Program-made: the position numbers and the translations under genes
Shown here: positions 33,551 through 42,271 of the stretch, piece after piece
Layout: the number at the start of each line of letters is the position of its first letter
How positions within the stretch are numbered: the stretch's first letter is position 1
Notes under the pieces: model-generated
Database searches by the model: none
What the model was told of the DNA's origin: nothing
What the model saw: only the letters and a program-made list of their open reading frames with translations
Source: SXXH01 sp041165735
GTDB lineage: Bacteria > Planctomycetota > UBA1135 > GCA-002686595
Direction: 5' to 3'
Length of the DNA stretch: 44,199 bases
NCBI GenBank assembly: GCA_046341775.1
Contig: JBKDQQ010000003.1
Coordinates: 1 to 44,199 of the forward strand

Positions 33551-34138
33551 ATGAAGACCTTCCCCGCCTGCGCCTTGCTGCTCGCCTTGGCTTCCTGCAA
33601 GACCACGGTGGCCGAACCACCGCCCGGAGATGCGGCGACGCGCGAATCGATCGTCGTCGACGGCCCGAGCCGCGTGTACGCGCGCGACGGGTCGGTCGTC
33701 GCGGCGGACGGCGTGGTCGTCCAGGACGCGCCGGTGCGCGCGGTGGGCGAGCGCGAAGGCAGCCGCACCTACCTGCTGGAGCTGTACCAGCAGGCGCTCG
33801 ACGCGAAGGACGCCCTGGCGCTCGAAGTCCAGGCCTTGCAGGCGCAGATCGGGAAGGACCGCGCGGAGCGCGATGCGCTCCTGGCCGAGCGCGACGCCGC
33901 GCGCGGCAAGGGCGACGAGCTCGCGACCAAGGTCCAGGCGCTGGAGTCCGAGGTGCGCGACTTGTCCGGTCGCCTCGTCCAGGCGCAGATCAAGCGCCTG
34001 GAGGCCGAGAAGCTGCTGCTCGAGCACATGATCGCCGCGCGGGCCTCCACCGCCGCGCCCAAGGACGCGACGCGCGAGAAGTCCGTCGACGAGGCGCGCG
34101 CCGCCGATGCCGCCGCGGTCGAAGGCGGTGGGCGATGA
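33551..34138 (+). CDS. Coiled-coil lipoprotein downstream of fliA
   Basis: The 195-residue protein has a textbook lipobox (LLLALASC, Cys16) in MKTFPACALLLALASCKTT. A beta-like patch follows (DGPSRVYARDGSVVAADGVVVQDAPVRAVGEREG), then a long coiled coil (about 80-165: LELYQQALDAKDALALEVQALQAQIGKDRAERDALLAERDAA...). It ends in an Ala/Glu tail. An in-frame ATG at 33533 is less likely because it would place extra residues before the signal. Family unknown. Its stop overlaps the next gene (ATGA). Confidence 0.72.
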   Translation: MKTFPACALLLALASCKTTVAEPPPGDAATRESIVVDGPSRVYARDGSVVAADGVVVQDAPVRAVGEREGSRTYLLELYQQALDAKDALALEVQALQAQIGKDRAERDALLAERDAARGKGDELATKVQALESEVRDLSGRLVQAQIKRLEAEKLLLEHMIAARASTAAPKDATREKSVDEARAADAAAVEGGGR

Positions 34139-34749
34139 AGCACGCCGCCTCGCTGGCGCTCGCCTTGGCCTGCGCGGGCTGCGCCAGCAGCCGGGCCGAG
34201 CTCGAACCCATCGCGCGCGCCCGCATCGCCTCCGACTACGCCAGCTACGAGCTGCGCCGCGTCGGCGTCGCGCCCTTCGAAGGCGCGCTCGCCGAACGCG
34301 AGCACGGCACGGCGCTGCAAGCCGCGTTCGCCGCCGAACTCGCCGCCGGCGTCCCGTTCGAAGTGGTTCCGCTCGACCTCGACGACCTGGAGGAGACGGC
34401 CCGGCAGGACACCTTGCGCCGCGGACGCACCGACCCGCAGGCGATCCTCGAACTAGCCAGGCGCTACCGCCTCGACGGCGTCGTGGTGGGAACGGTGGTC
34501 GAGCTCTCGAGTTGGCCGCACGCGCGCGCCGGCATCGAGGTCGACTTGCTGGCCACCGAGACGGGCATGGCGATCTGGTCGGCCCGCGTCCACGCCGACG
34601 CGGCTCGCCAGTCCACGCGCGACCATCTCGAGCGCTGGCTCGAGGAGACGCGCAAGGACCACGGCGAGACCGAGGGCGCGGACGTGTGGCTCTTGTCGTC
34701 GCGTCGTTTGGTGGAGTTCGCCGCGGCGCAGGCCGCCGCGCTGCTCTGA
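34135..34749 (+). CDS. Lipoprotein with CsgG/TolB-N-like domain (possible FlgT/FlgP-type flagellar outer-membrane protein)
   Basis: The 204-residue protein starts with a lipoprotein signal (MKHAASLALALACAGCASS). A domain follows with YELRRVGVAPFEGA, then LARRYRLDGVVVGTVVELSSWPHARAGIEVDLLATETGMAIWSARVHAD. This is the alternating strand/helix layout of CsgG/TolB-N/GNA1162-like periplasmic proteins that compute 'GVAPF' at the first strand. Such domains are known in FlgT and other flagellar outer-membrane accessory proteins. The family assignment is by pattern only. ATGA overlap with the upstream lipoprotein suggests the two work together at the outer membrane. Confidence 0.68.
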   Translation: MKHAASLALALACAGCASSRAELEPIARARIASDYASYELRRVGVAPFEGALAEREHGTALQAAFAAELAAGVPFEVVPLDLDDLEETARQDTLRRGRTDPQAILELARRYRLDGVVVGTVVELSSWPHARAGIEVDLLATETGMAIWSARVHADAARQSTRDHLERWLEETRKDHGETEGADVWLLSSRRLVEFAAAQAAALL

Positions 34750-34760
34750 ACCGCGTTCAG
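34746..34760. terminator. Small palindrome over the two convergent stop codons
   Basis: CTGAAC-cgc-GTTCAG spans the stop of the lipoprotein gene and the stop of the convergent phosphoesterase gene. The short hairpin could end both transcripts; there is no U-tract. Confidence 0.3.
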
Positions 34761-36004
34761 GGCCCGATCGGCTTCGTGCGCGGCGCGAGGAGCTCCACCG
34801 AGTCGAAGACCTCGCCCTCGTCGTCGATGGCGCGCAAGGTCGCCGTGCCGTCGGACCTGAGGTCCGCGCACCACAAGTGGTTGCGCGCTTCCGCCTTGGC
34901 CAGCCACCACGCGGAGCCCTCGGCCGGCACGGTGCGCGTCTTGACGCCGAAGGCGCCGTCGCCGAGGTAGAGCAGGCCGCGTTCGTCGTCGCGCTTGCCG
35001 GCGAGGATCCTGTGGGTGCGCTTGAAGTTGTGGTGGTCGTGCTCGAACGCGGCGCTGATGCCGTGCCGCTCGAAGAGCGGCACCCAATGCTCGCGGATCG
35101 CCATGGCGAGCGGAGCGTCGAGCGGCGTGCCGTCCTTCGGCGCCTTGGTCGTGCCCCACGCCGGATAGTGGTAGACGGGGAACAGGAACTGCACGCCCTC
35201 GCGCGCGTCGAGCACGCGCTCGAGCCAGCGCGCCTGTTCGCCCTCGACCGCCATCGTGTGGTTCGAGTCGAGCAGCACGAGCGACAAGTACGCTCCGCAA
35301 TCCAGCACGCCCGTCGAGGAGCCGTCCGCGCCCGCGAACAGCCCGTAGTAGTACGGCGCGTCGACGGGCGCCTTGCCCTTGTAGTGCCCGCGCACCTCGT
35401 GGTTGCCGATGGCGCAAACCAGCGGCACGACGCGCCGGTCCTTGGCCACCGAGGTGCGCGTCCACGCCTCCAGCCAGTCGACCACGCGCGTCGCCTTGAC
35501 GCCGTCCTCGTAGGCTAGGTCGCCGCCGAACACGACGAAGTCGGGATCGAGCGCCGTGGAGCGGCGGCACATGGCCTCGAACATCTCGCGCGTGGCCATG
35601 GTGTCGCCGCCGTTGACGAAGCGCAGGGCCCGCGTCGACAAGTCCTTGGGCAGGGTGCGGAAGGCGAGCGGGGCGGTCTTCGCGTCGGGGGCCTTGCCGA
35701 TGGCGAACTCGTAGCGCGCGTCGGGCGCGAGTCCGGCGAGCTCCACGCGTCGACGCTGGAGGCTGGTGGGCGCCACCGTCGTCTGCACGGCGACCGCTTC
35801 GCGCCACGCGCCCTCGCCCTCGCGGCGCCACAGGAGCAGGTCCGGCGAGTCCGGATAGAGGTCGACCCAGTTGACCACCATCGTGGTCGTCGGGTCGCCG
35901 TCCCAGGTCAGGTACAGGCCCGTGATGTCTTGCGCTTCGGCGCGGCCGCAGGCCAAGGCCAAGGGGAGCAGCAGCAGGTTCCTCGCGATCGACAAGGCGC
36001 GCAT
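34757..36004 (-). CDS. Secreted purple acid phosphatase-like metallophosphoesterase
   Basis: The 415-residue protein has a signal peptide (MRALSIARNLLLLPLALACGRAEAQ) and an N-terminal fibronectin-like domain (about 27-115: TGLYLTWDGDPTTTMVVNWVD ... VELAGLAPDARYEFAIGK). A calcineurin-like catalytic domain follows with motifs GGDTMAT, FGGDLAYED, IGNHE, VYHYPAW and HDHHNFKR, the dimetal set of purple acid phosphatases. The ATG at 36004 is preferred for the signal peptide. Substrate unknown (phosphomonoesters likely). Not obviously linked to motility although flgM lies just upstream. Confidence 0.88.
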   Translation of the reverse strand: MRALSIARNLLLLPLALACGRAEAQDITGLYLTWDGDPTTTMVVNWVDLYPDSPDLLLWRREGEGAWREAVAVQTTVAPTSLQRRRVELAGLAPDARYEFAIGKAPDAKTAPLAFRTLPKDLSTRALRFVNGGDTMATREMFEAMCRRSTALDPDFVVFGGDLAYEDGVKATRVVDWLEAWTRTSVAKDRRVVPLVCAIGNHEVRGHYKGKAPVDAPYYYGLFAGADGSSTGVLDCGAYLSLVLLDSNHTMAVEGEQARWLERVLDAREGVQFLFPVYHYPAWGTTKAPKDGTPLDAPLAMAIREHWVPLFERHGISAAFEHDHHNFKRTHRILAGKRDDERGLLYLGDGAFGVKTRTVPAEGSAWWLAKAEARNHLWCADLRSDGTATLRAIDDEGEVFDSVELLAPRTKPIGP

Positions 36005-36171
36005 GCGTCCGATCTTAGCCGCGCGCGCGCGCGGCGCCGTGCAAGGGCGCGTGTCCGACGTCGCCCGCAAGCGGAATCGGCCACGCCCGAGGGCATGGCC
36101 GATCATCGACTGGTCCTTCGTCCGGTGGACGGGGAACGGACTTCAGTGCTTCATCACGCCGAGGCGCGGGC

Positions 36172-36516
36172 TCATTCGCCCGCGAGCAGCTTGCGCGCCG
36201 CGCGCTCCACGCGCTCGGCCGTGTTCAAGCGCCCCTCCGCGTAGACTTGCTTGAGCTCGGCGAGGCGCGCGGCATGGCGCTCGCTCTCCGTCGCCGCGCC
36301 GGATTCGGCGCGCTCGAGCAGCATGCGCGAAGCGGTCGACAGCTCCAGCTTGTCCTGCGCGCCGCCCTTCTCCCCGGCCGCGGCGCGTCCGGTGGGTGAC
36401 TTGCGCTCGGGTTGGCCCTCGAGCGCCTTGGCGATGGCCTCGCGGTTCGGGCGCGTCAGGTCGATCTGCGCGTCCCGGGCTGGTCCGTGGGGCCTTTGTG
36501 CGTCGTTGATGTTCAT
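36172..36516 (-). CDS. flgM: Anti-sigma-28 factor FlgM
   Basis: The 114-residue protein begins MNINDAQRP, as FlgM does (MKIN...). Its C-terminal half is the FlgM domain (KLELSTASRMLLERAESGAATESERHAARLAELKQVYAEGRLNTAERVERAARKLL); the pattern KVxxLKxxVxxGxYxxxxxxVAxKL is matched by RLAELKQVYAEGRLNTAERVERAARKLL. FlgM holds FliA inactive until it is exported through the finished hook. A GGGAG box and a consensus FliA promoter precede it, so FliA drives its own inhibitor. Confidence 0.9.
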   Translation of the reverse strand: MNINDAQRPHGPARDAQIDLTRPNREAIAKALEGQPERKSPTGRAAAGEKGGAQDKLELSTASRMLLERAESGAATESERHAARLAELKQVYAEGRLNTAERVERAARKLLAGE

Positions 36517-36554
36517 GTGCGCTCTCCCAAGCGGGTAGCGGGCTAGTGCAGGAG

Positions 36555-36581
36555 TTATCGGCACCCCTCGGAGGGGCATGA
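36555..36581 (-). promoter_or_regulatory. Sigma-28 (FliA) promoter of flgM
   Basis: On the minus strand GCCGATAA (36562-36555) is a perfect FliA -10 box, with TCATGCCC (36581-36574) 11 bases upstream as -35 (T-C-A-x-G shared with flagellin boxes). The spacer is itself a CCCCTC-G-GAGGGG dyad (36564-36576). Transcription would start about 30 bases before the flgM ATG. Confidence 0.75.
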
Positions 36582-36622
36582 GAGGAAAAGGACTGGCTTG
36601 AGGAACGGGCTTCCGCATCGCT

Positions 36623-36651
36623 CACAAGTGTTTGCGTTTAAACAGCTTGTG
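36623..36651. promoter_or_regulatory. AT-rich interrupted palindrome between flgM and the M1 peptidase gene
   Basis: CACAAG-TGTTT (36623-36633) pairs with AAACA-g-CTTGTG (36640-36651) with one bulged base, and contains the palindrome GTTTAAAC. In a genome this GC-rich such a patch between two divergent genes is probably an operator or promoter core. Nothing identifies the binding protein. Confidence 0.4.
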
Positions 36652-36698
36652 GATTTGCATTCTTGAGCTTTTCCCCGCGCTCGGGCATCCTCAGGCGC

Positions 36699-38990
36699 AT
36701 GCTCCCCCGGCTGGCCGGCCTGCTGCGCCTCGCGACCTGCGTCCTCGCCGTGCTGGTCCAGGTCCAGGCCGCGCCCGCGCCGCGACAACGGGCCGACGAG
36801 GAGCCCTGCCGCGCCGACTACCAGATCCAGGCGCGCTACGAGGAGGCGGAGCGGCGCATCGTCGGACGCGCGCTGGTGCGGTACGTCAACCGCACGCGCG
36901 ACACGATCCCCGACCTGCAGTTCCACTTGTACTGGAACGCCTTCGCGAGCACGCGCTCGACCCACTTGGCGCCGGGCGGCGGCACGACGCGCGGCGGCGT
37001 GGTGAAGGACGGCGAGTTCGGCTGGACGCGCCTGACGAGCATCGTGGTCGGCGCGGACGAGCTGGTGGGCGGACTCGAGCACATCGCCCCCGACGACGGC
37101 AACCCGGACGATCGCACCGTGGCGCGCGTGCGACTGAAGCAGCCGATCAAGCCGGGCGCCGAGCAGATGGTCGAACTGCGCTGGGAGGCGCGCATGCCGC
37201 GCGTCAGGCGGCGCACGGGCCACAAGGACGACTTCCTCTTCGCGGCGCATTGGTTCCCCAAGCTCGGCGTGTGGGAGGCGGGCAACGGCTGGAACTGCCA
37301 CCAGTTCCACGCCAGCACGGAGTTCTACGCCAACTACGGCTGGTACGACGTCGAGCTCGACCTGCCGCGCAAGTACGAGGGCAAGGTCGGAGCGTCCGGC
37401 GTGCAGGAGGGCCCTGCGCGCGTCGAAGGCGACCGGGTGGTGACGCGCTTCCTGGCGCCGGGATCCGCCGATCGCGGCGTGCCCGATCGGCTGGGCAAGG
37501 CGCCGCTGCTGCACGACTTCGCGTGGACGGCCGACCCCGACTTCGTTGTTGTCAAAAATACTTTCCACTGGGACGAGTGGGCCGCGCGCTTCCCGGAGGA
37601 GGTCGACCGCACGGCCCTCGCGCTGGGTCGCGCCAAGGAGGATGTGCGCGCGCGCGACGTGGACGTGACGGTGCTGATCCAGCCCGAGCGCCTCGCGCAG
37701 GCGGGCCGGCACTTCGACGCCACCTGCACGGCGCTGTTCTTCTACGGCCTGTGGTGGGGCGAGTACCCCTACGCGCACATCACCTGCGTCGATCCGGCGT
37801 GGGGCGGGGGCGCCGCCGGGGGCATGGAGTACCCCACGCTCTTCACCGCGGGCACGGACCTGTGGGCGCGGAGCATCCAGCAGACCCCCGAGAGCGTCAC
37901 CGTGCACGAGGCCGGCCACCAGTTCTGGCACGGGCTCGTGGGCAACAACGAGTTCGAGGCCGCGTGGCTCGACGAGGGCTTCAACACCTTCACGCAGAAC
38001 GACGCGTTGTGGCTGCGCTACGGCGGGAGCGCGCGCACGACGCGCTACTCGGGCTTCCACCACGACGGCGTGCATCTCGTGCGCGGCCCGGGCGGCGGGC
38101 GCCTCGCCGACGCGTTGGCGCTGGAGCGCGCGCCCTTGCCGTGGCTGGGCGTGGTCGAGCTGCTGCCGGCGACCGACATCCTGCGCTGGTGGCGCGACCA
38201 GCCGCTGCTGTCGTCGAGCATCTCCCGCGTCGATCCGCGCCATTCCGAGCGCAACGGGTACCTCCTCGATCCCGACACCGACCCGATCGACCGCCACGGG
38301 TGGCTGTACGCGGACGCCACCAGCTATCGCGTCAACAGCTACCGCCGCACGGCCAACGCGCTGCGATCGCTGGAGGGGCTCGTCGGCAGCGAACGCTTCC
38401 TGCGCGGCATGCGCCGCCACAGCGAGGAATGGCGCCTCGACCACCCGTATCCGGACGACTTCTTCCGCTCGTTCCAGCAAGGAGCGGAGGTCGACGTGCA
38501 GTGGTACTTCGACCAGGTCTTCCGCTCCACCGCCACGGTCGACTGGCAGTTGTCGGTGGCGGAGAGGAGGATCGAAGCGACGCGCGGACACGTGGTCGAC
38601 GCGGCGGGACGCTTCGTGGACGCGCCCGCGCCCGGCAAGGACGAGAAGCCGCGCTGGAGGCCGGAGATCCTCGTCAAGCGCAAGGGCGCGCTGCTGCTGC
38701 CGCTCGAGGTCGAGCTGCGCTTCGAAGACGGCCATGTCGCGCGGCGCGCGTGGACGCGCGAGGAGCAGGAGCGCGGCACCTGGTGGAAGCCGATCAAGCC
38801 CGACGAATCGCGCGAGTCGCGCCTGGTCTCGGTCGTCCTCGATCCTGATCGCCGCTGGACCTTCGACATGGACCTGTCGGACAACGAATGGCACGCCAAG
38901 CGCGACGAAGCGGCGCCGTTGCGCCACGCCGAGCGCACCTTCGCGCATTGGACGCAGATCCTGCACTGGATCGGAGGCCTCGGTGGTTGA
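36699..38990 (+). CDS. Secreted M1-family metallopeptidase
   Basis: The 763-residue protein has a signal peptide (MLPRLAGLLRLATCVLAVLVQVQA) and an M1 peptidase plan. An N-terminal beta domain is followed by GGMEY (374-378, equivalent of GAMEN) and the zinc site His403-Glu404-x-x-His407 with Glu426 18 residues on (HEAGHQFWHG...WLDEG). A catalytic Tyr and a C-terminal helical domain follow. It hydrolyses N-terminal residues from peptides outside the cytoplasm. The ATG at 36699 is chosen for its signal peptide over an upstream TTG. A short AT-rich stretch of codons lies at about 37543-37567. Confidence 0.92.
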   Translation: MLPRLAGLLRLATCVLAVLVQVQAAPAPRQRADEEPCRADYQIQARYEEAERRIVGRALVRYVNRTRDTIPDLQFHLYWNAFASTRSTHLAPGGGTTRGGVVKDGEFGWTRLTSIVVGADELVGGLEHIAPDDGNPDDRTVARVRLKQPIKPGAEQMVELRWEARMPRVRRRTGHKDDFLFAAHWFPKLGVWEAGNGWNCHQFHASTEFYANYGWYDVELDLPRKYEGKVGASGVQEGPARVEGDRVVTRFLAPGSADRGVPDRLGKAPLLHDFAWTADPDFVVVKNTFHWDEWAARFPEEVDRTALALGRAKEDVRARDVDVTVLIQPERLAQAGRHFDATCTALFFYGLWWGEYPYAHITCVDPAWGGGAAGGMEYPTLFTAGTDLWARSIQQTPESVTVHEAGHQFWHGLVGNNEFEAAWLDEGFNTFTQNDALWLRYGGSARTTRYSGFHHDGVHLVRGPGGGRLADALALERAPLPWLGVVELLPATDILRWWRDQPLLSSSISRVDPRHSERNGYLLDPDTDPIDRHGWLYADATSYRVNSYRRTANALRSLEGLVGSERFLRGMRRHSEEWRLDHPYPDDFFRSFQQGAEVDVQWYFDQVFRSTATVDWQLSVAERRIEATRGHVVDAAGRFVDAPAPGKDEKPRWRPEILVKRKGALLLPLEVELRFEDGHVARRAWTREEQERGTWWKPIKPDESRESRLVSVVLDPDRRWTFDMDLSDNEWHAKRDEAAPLRHAERTFAHWTQILHWIGGLGG

Positions 38991-40050
38991 CGTCGGCGGA
39001 CCGTGGCCTTCCCTCGCGCCCTCGGACGGCGAAGGGCGCGAACCGCGCAGCGTCGTGCTCGACGCCTTGCGGGGCGCGGTCTCGCGGCCCGCGGCCTGGG
39101 GAGCGGTGCTCCTGGCGCAAGTGCTGCTCGCCGCCATCCCGGCCTTGATGGCGCATGATTGGCTGGCGCGCGCCATGGGCTCGAACTACGCGCCGGGCAG
39201 CCTGCTGGTCGACATCGACGCCTTGTTCCGGCACGACCACAAGGACTCGCTGGCGACGCTCGACGCGCAAGTGGGCGTCGTGGGCGCGTCGTTGGCGCTG
39301 GCCTCGGTGCTGCTGGGCTGCTTCGTCGCGGGCGGCTGGCTGCAGGTGTTCCTCGAGCGCACGGAAGGCGAGACGCTGCGACGCTTCGCCTTCGGCGGGG
39401 CGCGCTGGTTCTGGCGCTTCGCGCGCGTGGCCTTCGTCGGGTTGCTCCTCGCCGCGCTGTGCACCTGGCTGGTGCGCGGGCCCGCGTGGAACCATGTCGT
39501 GCTCTCGGGGATGTGCGGCGTGCCCGCCTCGGATTGGAGCGCGCTCGAGACGCTCGACAGCGAGCTGTCCGCGTGGCGCCTGCGCTTCGCGCAGGACCTC
39601 GTGCACGCGCTGGCCATCGCCCTGGTCCTCGCGTGGGGCGATTGGACGCGCACGCGCATGGCGCTGCTCGACACGAACAGCGCCGCGTGGGCCGGGGCGT
39701 GCACCTGGTGGACGCTGCTGCGACATCCGCTGCGCACGCTGGGCGCCTCGGCGGCCCTGTTCGGCGTCGAGGCCGCCCTGCTCCTGCTGCTGGGGCTGCT
39801 GGCCCGCAGCATGGAGTCCACGATCCACCGCACCGGCGAGGCGTGGCCCTCGTTCGTCATGCTGGCGTTGGTGCTGGCCTCGCTGGCGCTGCGCGTGGTG
39901 TTGCGCGGCGCGCGCTACCACGCCGCCGTCGGCGTCTCGCGGCATGTCGTCACGCCCATCCTGCGTCCCGACCCGTGGAAGGACGCCGTCGGCGGCCCCG
40001 GCGGCCCGCGCTACCCGATCGGCGACGACGAGCACCGGGTCCAGTTCTAG
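38983..40050 (+). CDS. Six-helix membrane protein of unknown function
   Basis: The 355-residue protein has about six transmembrane segments: GAVLLAQVLLAAIPALMA, VGASLALASVLLGCFVAGGWL, VAFVGLLLAALCTWLV, VHALAIALVLAWG, ALFGVEAALLLLLGLLA and MLALVLASLALRVVLRG. Soluble loops lie between them and a polar tail follows (GGPGGPRYPIGDDEHRVQF). The pattern vaguely resembles YciC/DUF975-type membrane proteins. GTG 38983 overlaps the end of the peptidase gene by 8 bases, so the two are probably co-translated. No function can be inferred. Confidence 0.65.
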   Translation: MVDVGGPWPSLAPSDGEGREPRSVVLDALRGAVSRPAAWGAVLLAQVLLAAIPALMAHDWLARAMGSNYAPGSLLVDIDALFRHDHKDSLATLDAQVGVVGASLALASVLLGCFVAGGWLQVFLERTEGETLRRFAFGGARWFWRFARVAFVGLLLAALCTWLVRGPAWNHVVLSGMCGVPASDWSALETLDSELSAWRLRFAQDLVHALAIALVLAWGDWTRTRMALLDTNSAAWAGACTWWTLLRHPLRTLGASAALFGVEAALLLLLGLLARSMESTIHRTGEAWPSFVMLALVLASLALRVVLRGARYHAAVGVSRHVVTPILRPDPWKDAVGGPGGPRYPIGDDEHRVQF

Positions 40051-40063
40051 GGCCGCGCGCGGA

Positions 40064-40723
40064 TCAGCTCCGCTCGCGCAGGTGCAGCACCGGCCAGCCG
40101 CGTTCGGCCGCGATGGACGCGAGCTTCGGGTCCGGGTCCACGCACACCGGGTGCGAGACGCGCGACAAGAGCGGCAGGTCGTTGTGCGAGTCGCTGTAGA
40201 ACCAGGTCTCCACCGGACGGTCGAAGCCGAGGCCGCGCTCCTCCAGCCAACTCGCGACGCGCGCGATCTTGCCCTCGCGGAAGCAAGGCTCGCCGACGAT
40301 CCGCCCCGTGTAGCCATCGCCGTCGCGTTCGAGGCGCGTGGCGATCAGCTCGTCGATCCCGAGGCCCTGCGCGACTCGACCGGCGAGGAAGTCGTTGGTG
40401 GCCGTGACCAGCGCCAGGTGGAAGCCCTCGCGGCGGCGCTGCTCGACCAGCGCGCGTCCAAGCGGCTTGACGCGCGGCTCCGCGCGCGTGGCGTGCCAGT
40501 CCTCGCGCCACGCGCGCAGCAGGGACGGATCGAGGCGCGTGAACGGGTCCAGGTACGTCGCGAGGAACCTCGCGAGGTCCAGCCGGCCCTGCTGGTAGTC
40601 GCGGTGGAAGCCGCGCACGACCTCGGCGTCGCCCTCGCCGCGCTCGGCGAGGTACTCGCTCCACAGGAGGTCGCTGACGCCGTCGAGCAGCGTCTCGTCG
40701 AGGTCGAACAAGGCCACGCGCAT
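40064..40723 (-). CDS. HAD-superfamily phosphatase (SerB-like, subfamily IB)
   Basis: The 219-residue protein has motif I DLDET (Asp7, Asp9), motif II LVTATN, motif III Lys in FREGKIARV and motif IV YSDSHNDLPLL: the HAD-IB set shared with phosphoserine phosphatase and related hydrolases. The cap domain is helical (LARFLATYLDPFTRLDPSLLRAWREDWHATR). Substrate cannot be fixed. It is convergent with the membrane protein gene and divergent from the M24 peptidase; the ATG at 40723 lies 72 bases from the peptidase GTG. Confidence 0.88.
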   Translation of the reverse strand: MRVALFDLDETLLDGVSDLLWSEYLAERGEGDAEVVRGFHRDYQQGRLDLARFLATYLDPFTRLDPSLLRAWREDWHATRAEPRVKPLGRALVEQRRREGFHLALVTATNDFLAGRVAQGLGIDELIATRLERDGDGYTGRIVGEPCFREGKIARVASWLEERGLGFDRPVETWFYSDSHNDLPLLSRVSHPVCVDPDPKLASIAAERGWPVLHLRERS

Positions 40724-40795
40724 GGGCGCAGGAGGATACACGCCTCGCCCATGGTCCGCCCTTGCGTCCTGCCGCGCTCCGCGGACGATGGGGGC

Positions 40796-42202
40796 GTGAT
40801 CGCCATCGTCCTCTTCGCGTGCGCGTCCCTCGCGCAGTCGCCGTCCGTCCCGGCCGCGCCCGCGCGCATGGAGCCGCCCGCCAAGGCGGGCCTCGGCGCC
40901 GAGTTCCACGCTGGGCGGAGGGCGGCCCTGGTCGCGGAGCTGCGGCGGATCCACCCGCGGGGCACGCTGCTGGTGCGCGGCCTGCCCGACACGCGCGGCT
41001 ACCTCAAGTTCCAGCAGGAGAAGGTCTTCTGGTACCTGACCGGCGTGGACGGCGCCAACGCGTCGTTGTGCGTCGACATCGAGAGCGGTGAGCCGACCCT
41101 GTTCCTCCCGCGGGCATCGGCCGGCAAGGAACGCTGGGAAGGCGAGCAGTGGGACGCTTCGGACGCGTGGGTGCCGGCCGCGACCGGCGTGGCCTCTGTC
41201 AAGGATTCTGGACAGCTCGACGCGCATCTCGCGGCGCGGACCGCGGCGGACAAGGTGGTCTGGATCAGCAAGGAGCCTTGGATCGACCTGGCCGGGTGCC
41301 ACGACCGCGCCCGCCCGCACGACGAGGCCATCCGCCTCGATCCGCTCGACGGCCGACCGAGCCGCGAGGACGCGCTGGAGGCGCGCCTCGTCGAGCGCCA
41401 TGGCGCGGACGTGCGCGATTGCCAGCGGATCATCGGCGAGCTGCGGCGCGTGAAGCGGCCGGAGGAGATCGTGGCGTTGCGACGGGCGAGCGAGGTGGGA
41501 GCCTTGGCCATGCTCGAGGCCATCCGCTCGACGCGCGCGGGGGTGGGCGAGTGGGAGCTCGAGGCGGCCATGTCGTTCGTGCATCGGCGCGAGGGCGCCG
41601 CGGGCCCGGGATACCACGCCATCGCAGGGTGCGGACCGAACGCGCTGGTGCTGCACTACAACGAGGTGCGGCGCGAGCTGCGCGCGGGCGAGATGATGCT
41701 GCTCGACTACGCTCCCGAGTTCGACAAGTACGTCAGCGACATCACGCGCAGCTGGCCCGTCGACGGCGTCTGGACGGATCGCATGATCGAGCTGTACGAC
41801 GCGGTGCTCGCCGCGCAGGAGGCGGGCATCGCCGCGGTCAGGCCGGGCGCGACCATGCGCGAGGTCGAGGCCGCCTGCCGGCGCGTCCTCGCGGAACGCG
41901 GGCTGGTCCACCTGCTGCCGCACGGCACGTGCCACTACGTGGGCCTCGAGGTGCACGACATGGGCGACGGCGGGAAGCCCCTGGAGCCCGGCGTCGCGTT
42001 CACGGTCGAGCCCGGCGTCTACGACCCCGACAGCGGCATCGGCATCCGCATCGAGGACGTGGTCCTCGTCGTCGCGGACGGCTGCGAGGTGCTCTCCAAG
42101 GGCGTGCCCAAGGATCGCGCTTCCTTGTCGAAGCTGGTGGCCGAGGAGGGGCTGCTCGACCGCTTGCCGCGTCGCTTGTTCCCCGCCGAAGGAATGCGCT
42201 GA
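40796..42202 (+). CDS. pepP: Xaa-Pro aminopeptidase-like M24B metallopeptidase (aminopeptidase P)
   Basis: The 468-residue protein has an N-terminal AMP_N domain (RRAALVAELRRIHPRGTLLVRG...QEKVFWYLTGV). The pita-bread domain carries metal ligands Asp304 and Asp315 (LLDYAPEFDKYVSD), His380 (CHYVGLEVHD) and Glu residues in VEPGVY and IRIEDVVLV. It removes N-terminal residues before proline. The GTG at 40796 begins a signal-like segment (IAIVLFACASLAQ), so it may be exported. An ATG at 40751 would add 15 residues and hide the signal. Confidence 0.88.
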   Translation: MIAIVLFACASLAQSPSVPAAPARMEPPAKAGLGAEFHAGRRAALVAELRRIHPRGTLLVRGLPDTRGYLKFQQEKVFWYLTGVDGANASLCVDIESGEPTLFLPRASAGKERWEGEQWDASDAWVPAATGVASVKDSGQLDAHLAARTAADKVVWISKEPWIDLAGCHDRARPHDEAIRLDPLDGRPSREDALEARLVERHGADVRDCQRIIGELRRVKRPEEIVALRRASEVGALAMLEAIRSTRAGVGEWELEAAMSFVHRREGAAGPGYHAIAGCGPNALVLHYNEVRRELRAGEMMLLDYAPEFDKYVSDITRSWPVDGVWTDRMIELYDAVLAAQEAGIAAVRPGATMREVEAACRRVLAERGLVHLLPHGTCHYVGLEVHDMGDGGKPLEPGVAFTVEPGVYDPDSGIGIRIEDVVLVVADGCEVLSKGVPKDRASLSKLVAEEGLLDRLPRRLFPAEGMR

Positions 42203-42271
42203 AGCCGTCGCGTCGGTCGTCCCGCGCGCGAGTTGGCGCGCGAGCGCGTCGCGGCTAGACTCTCCGCCCCC

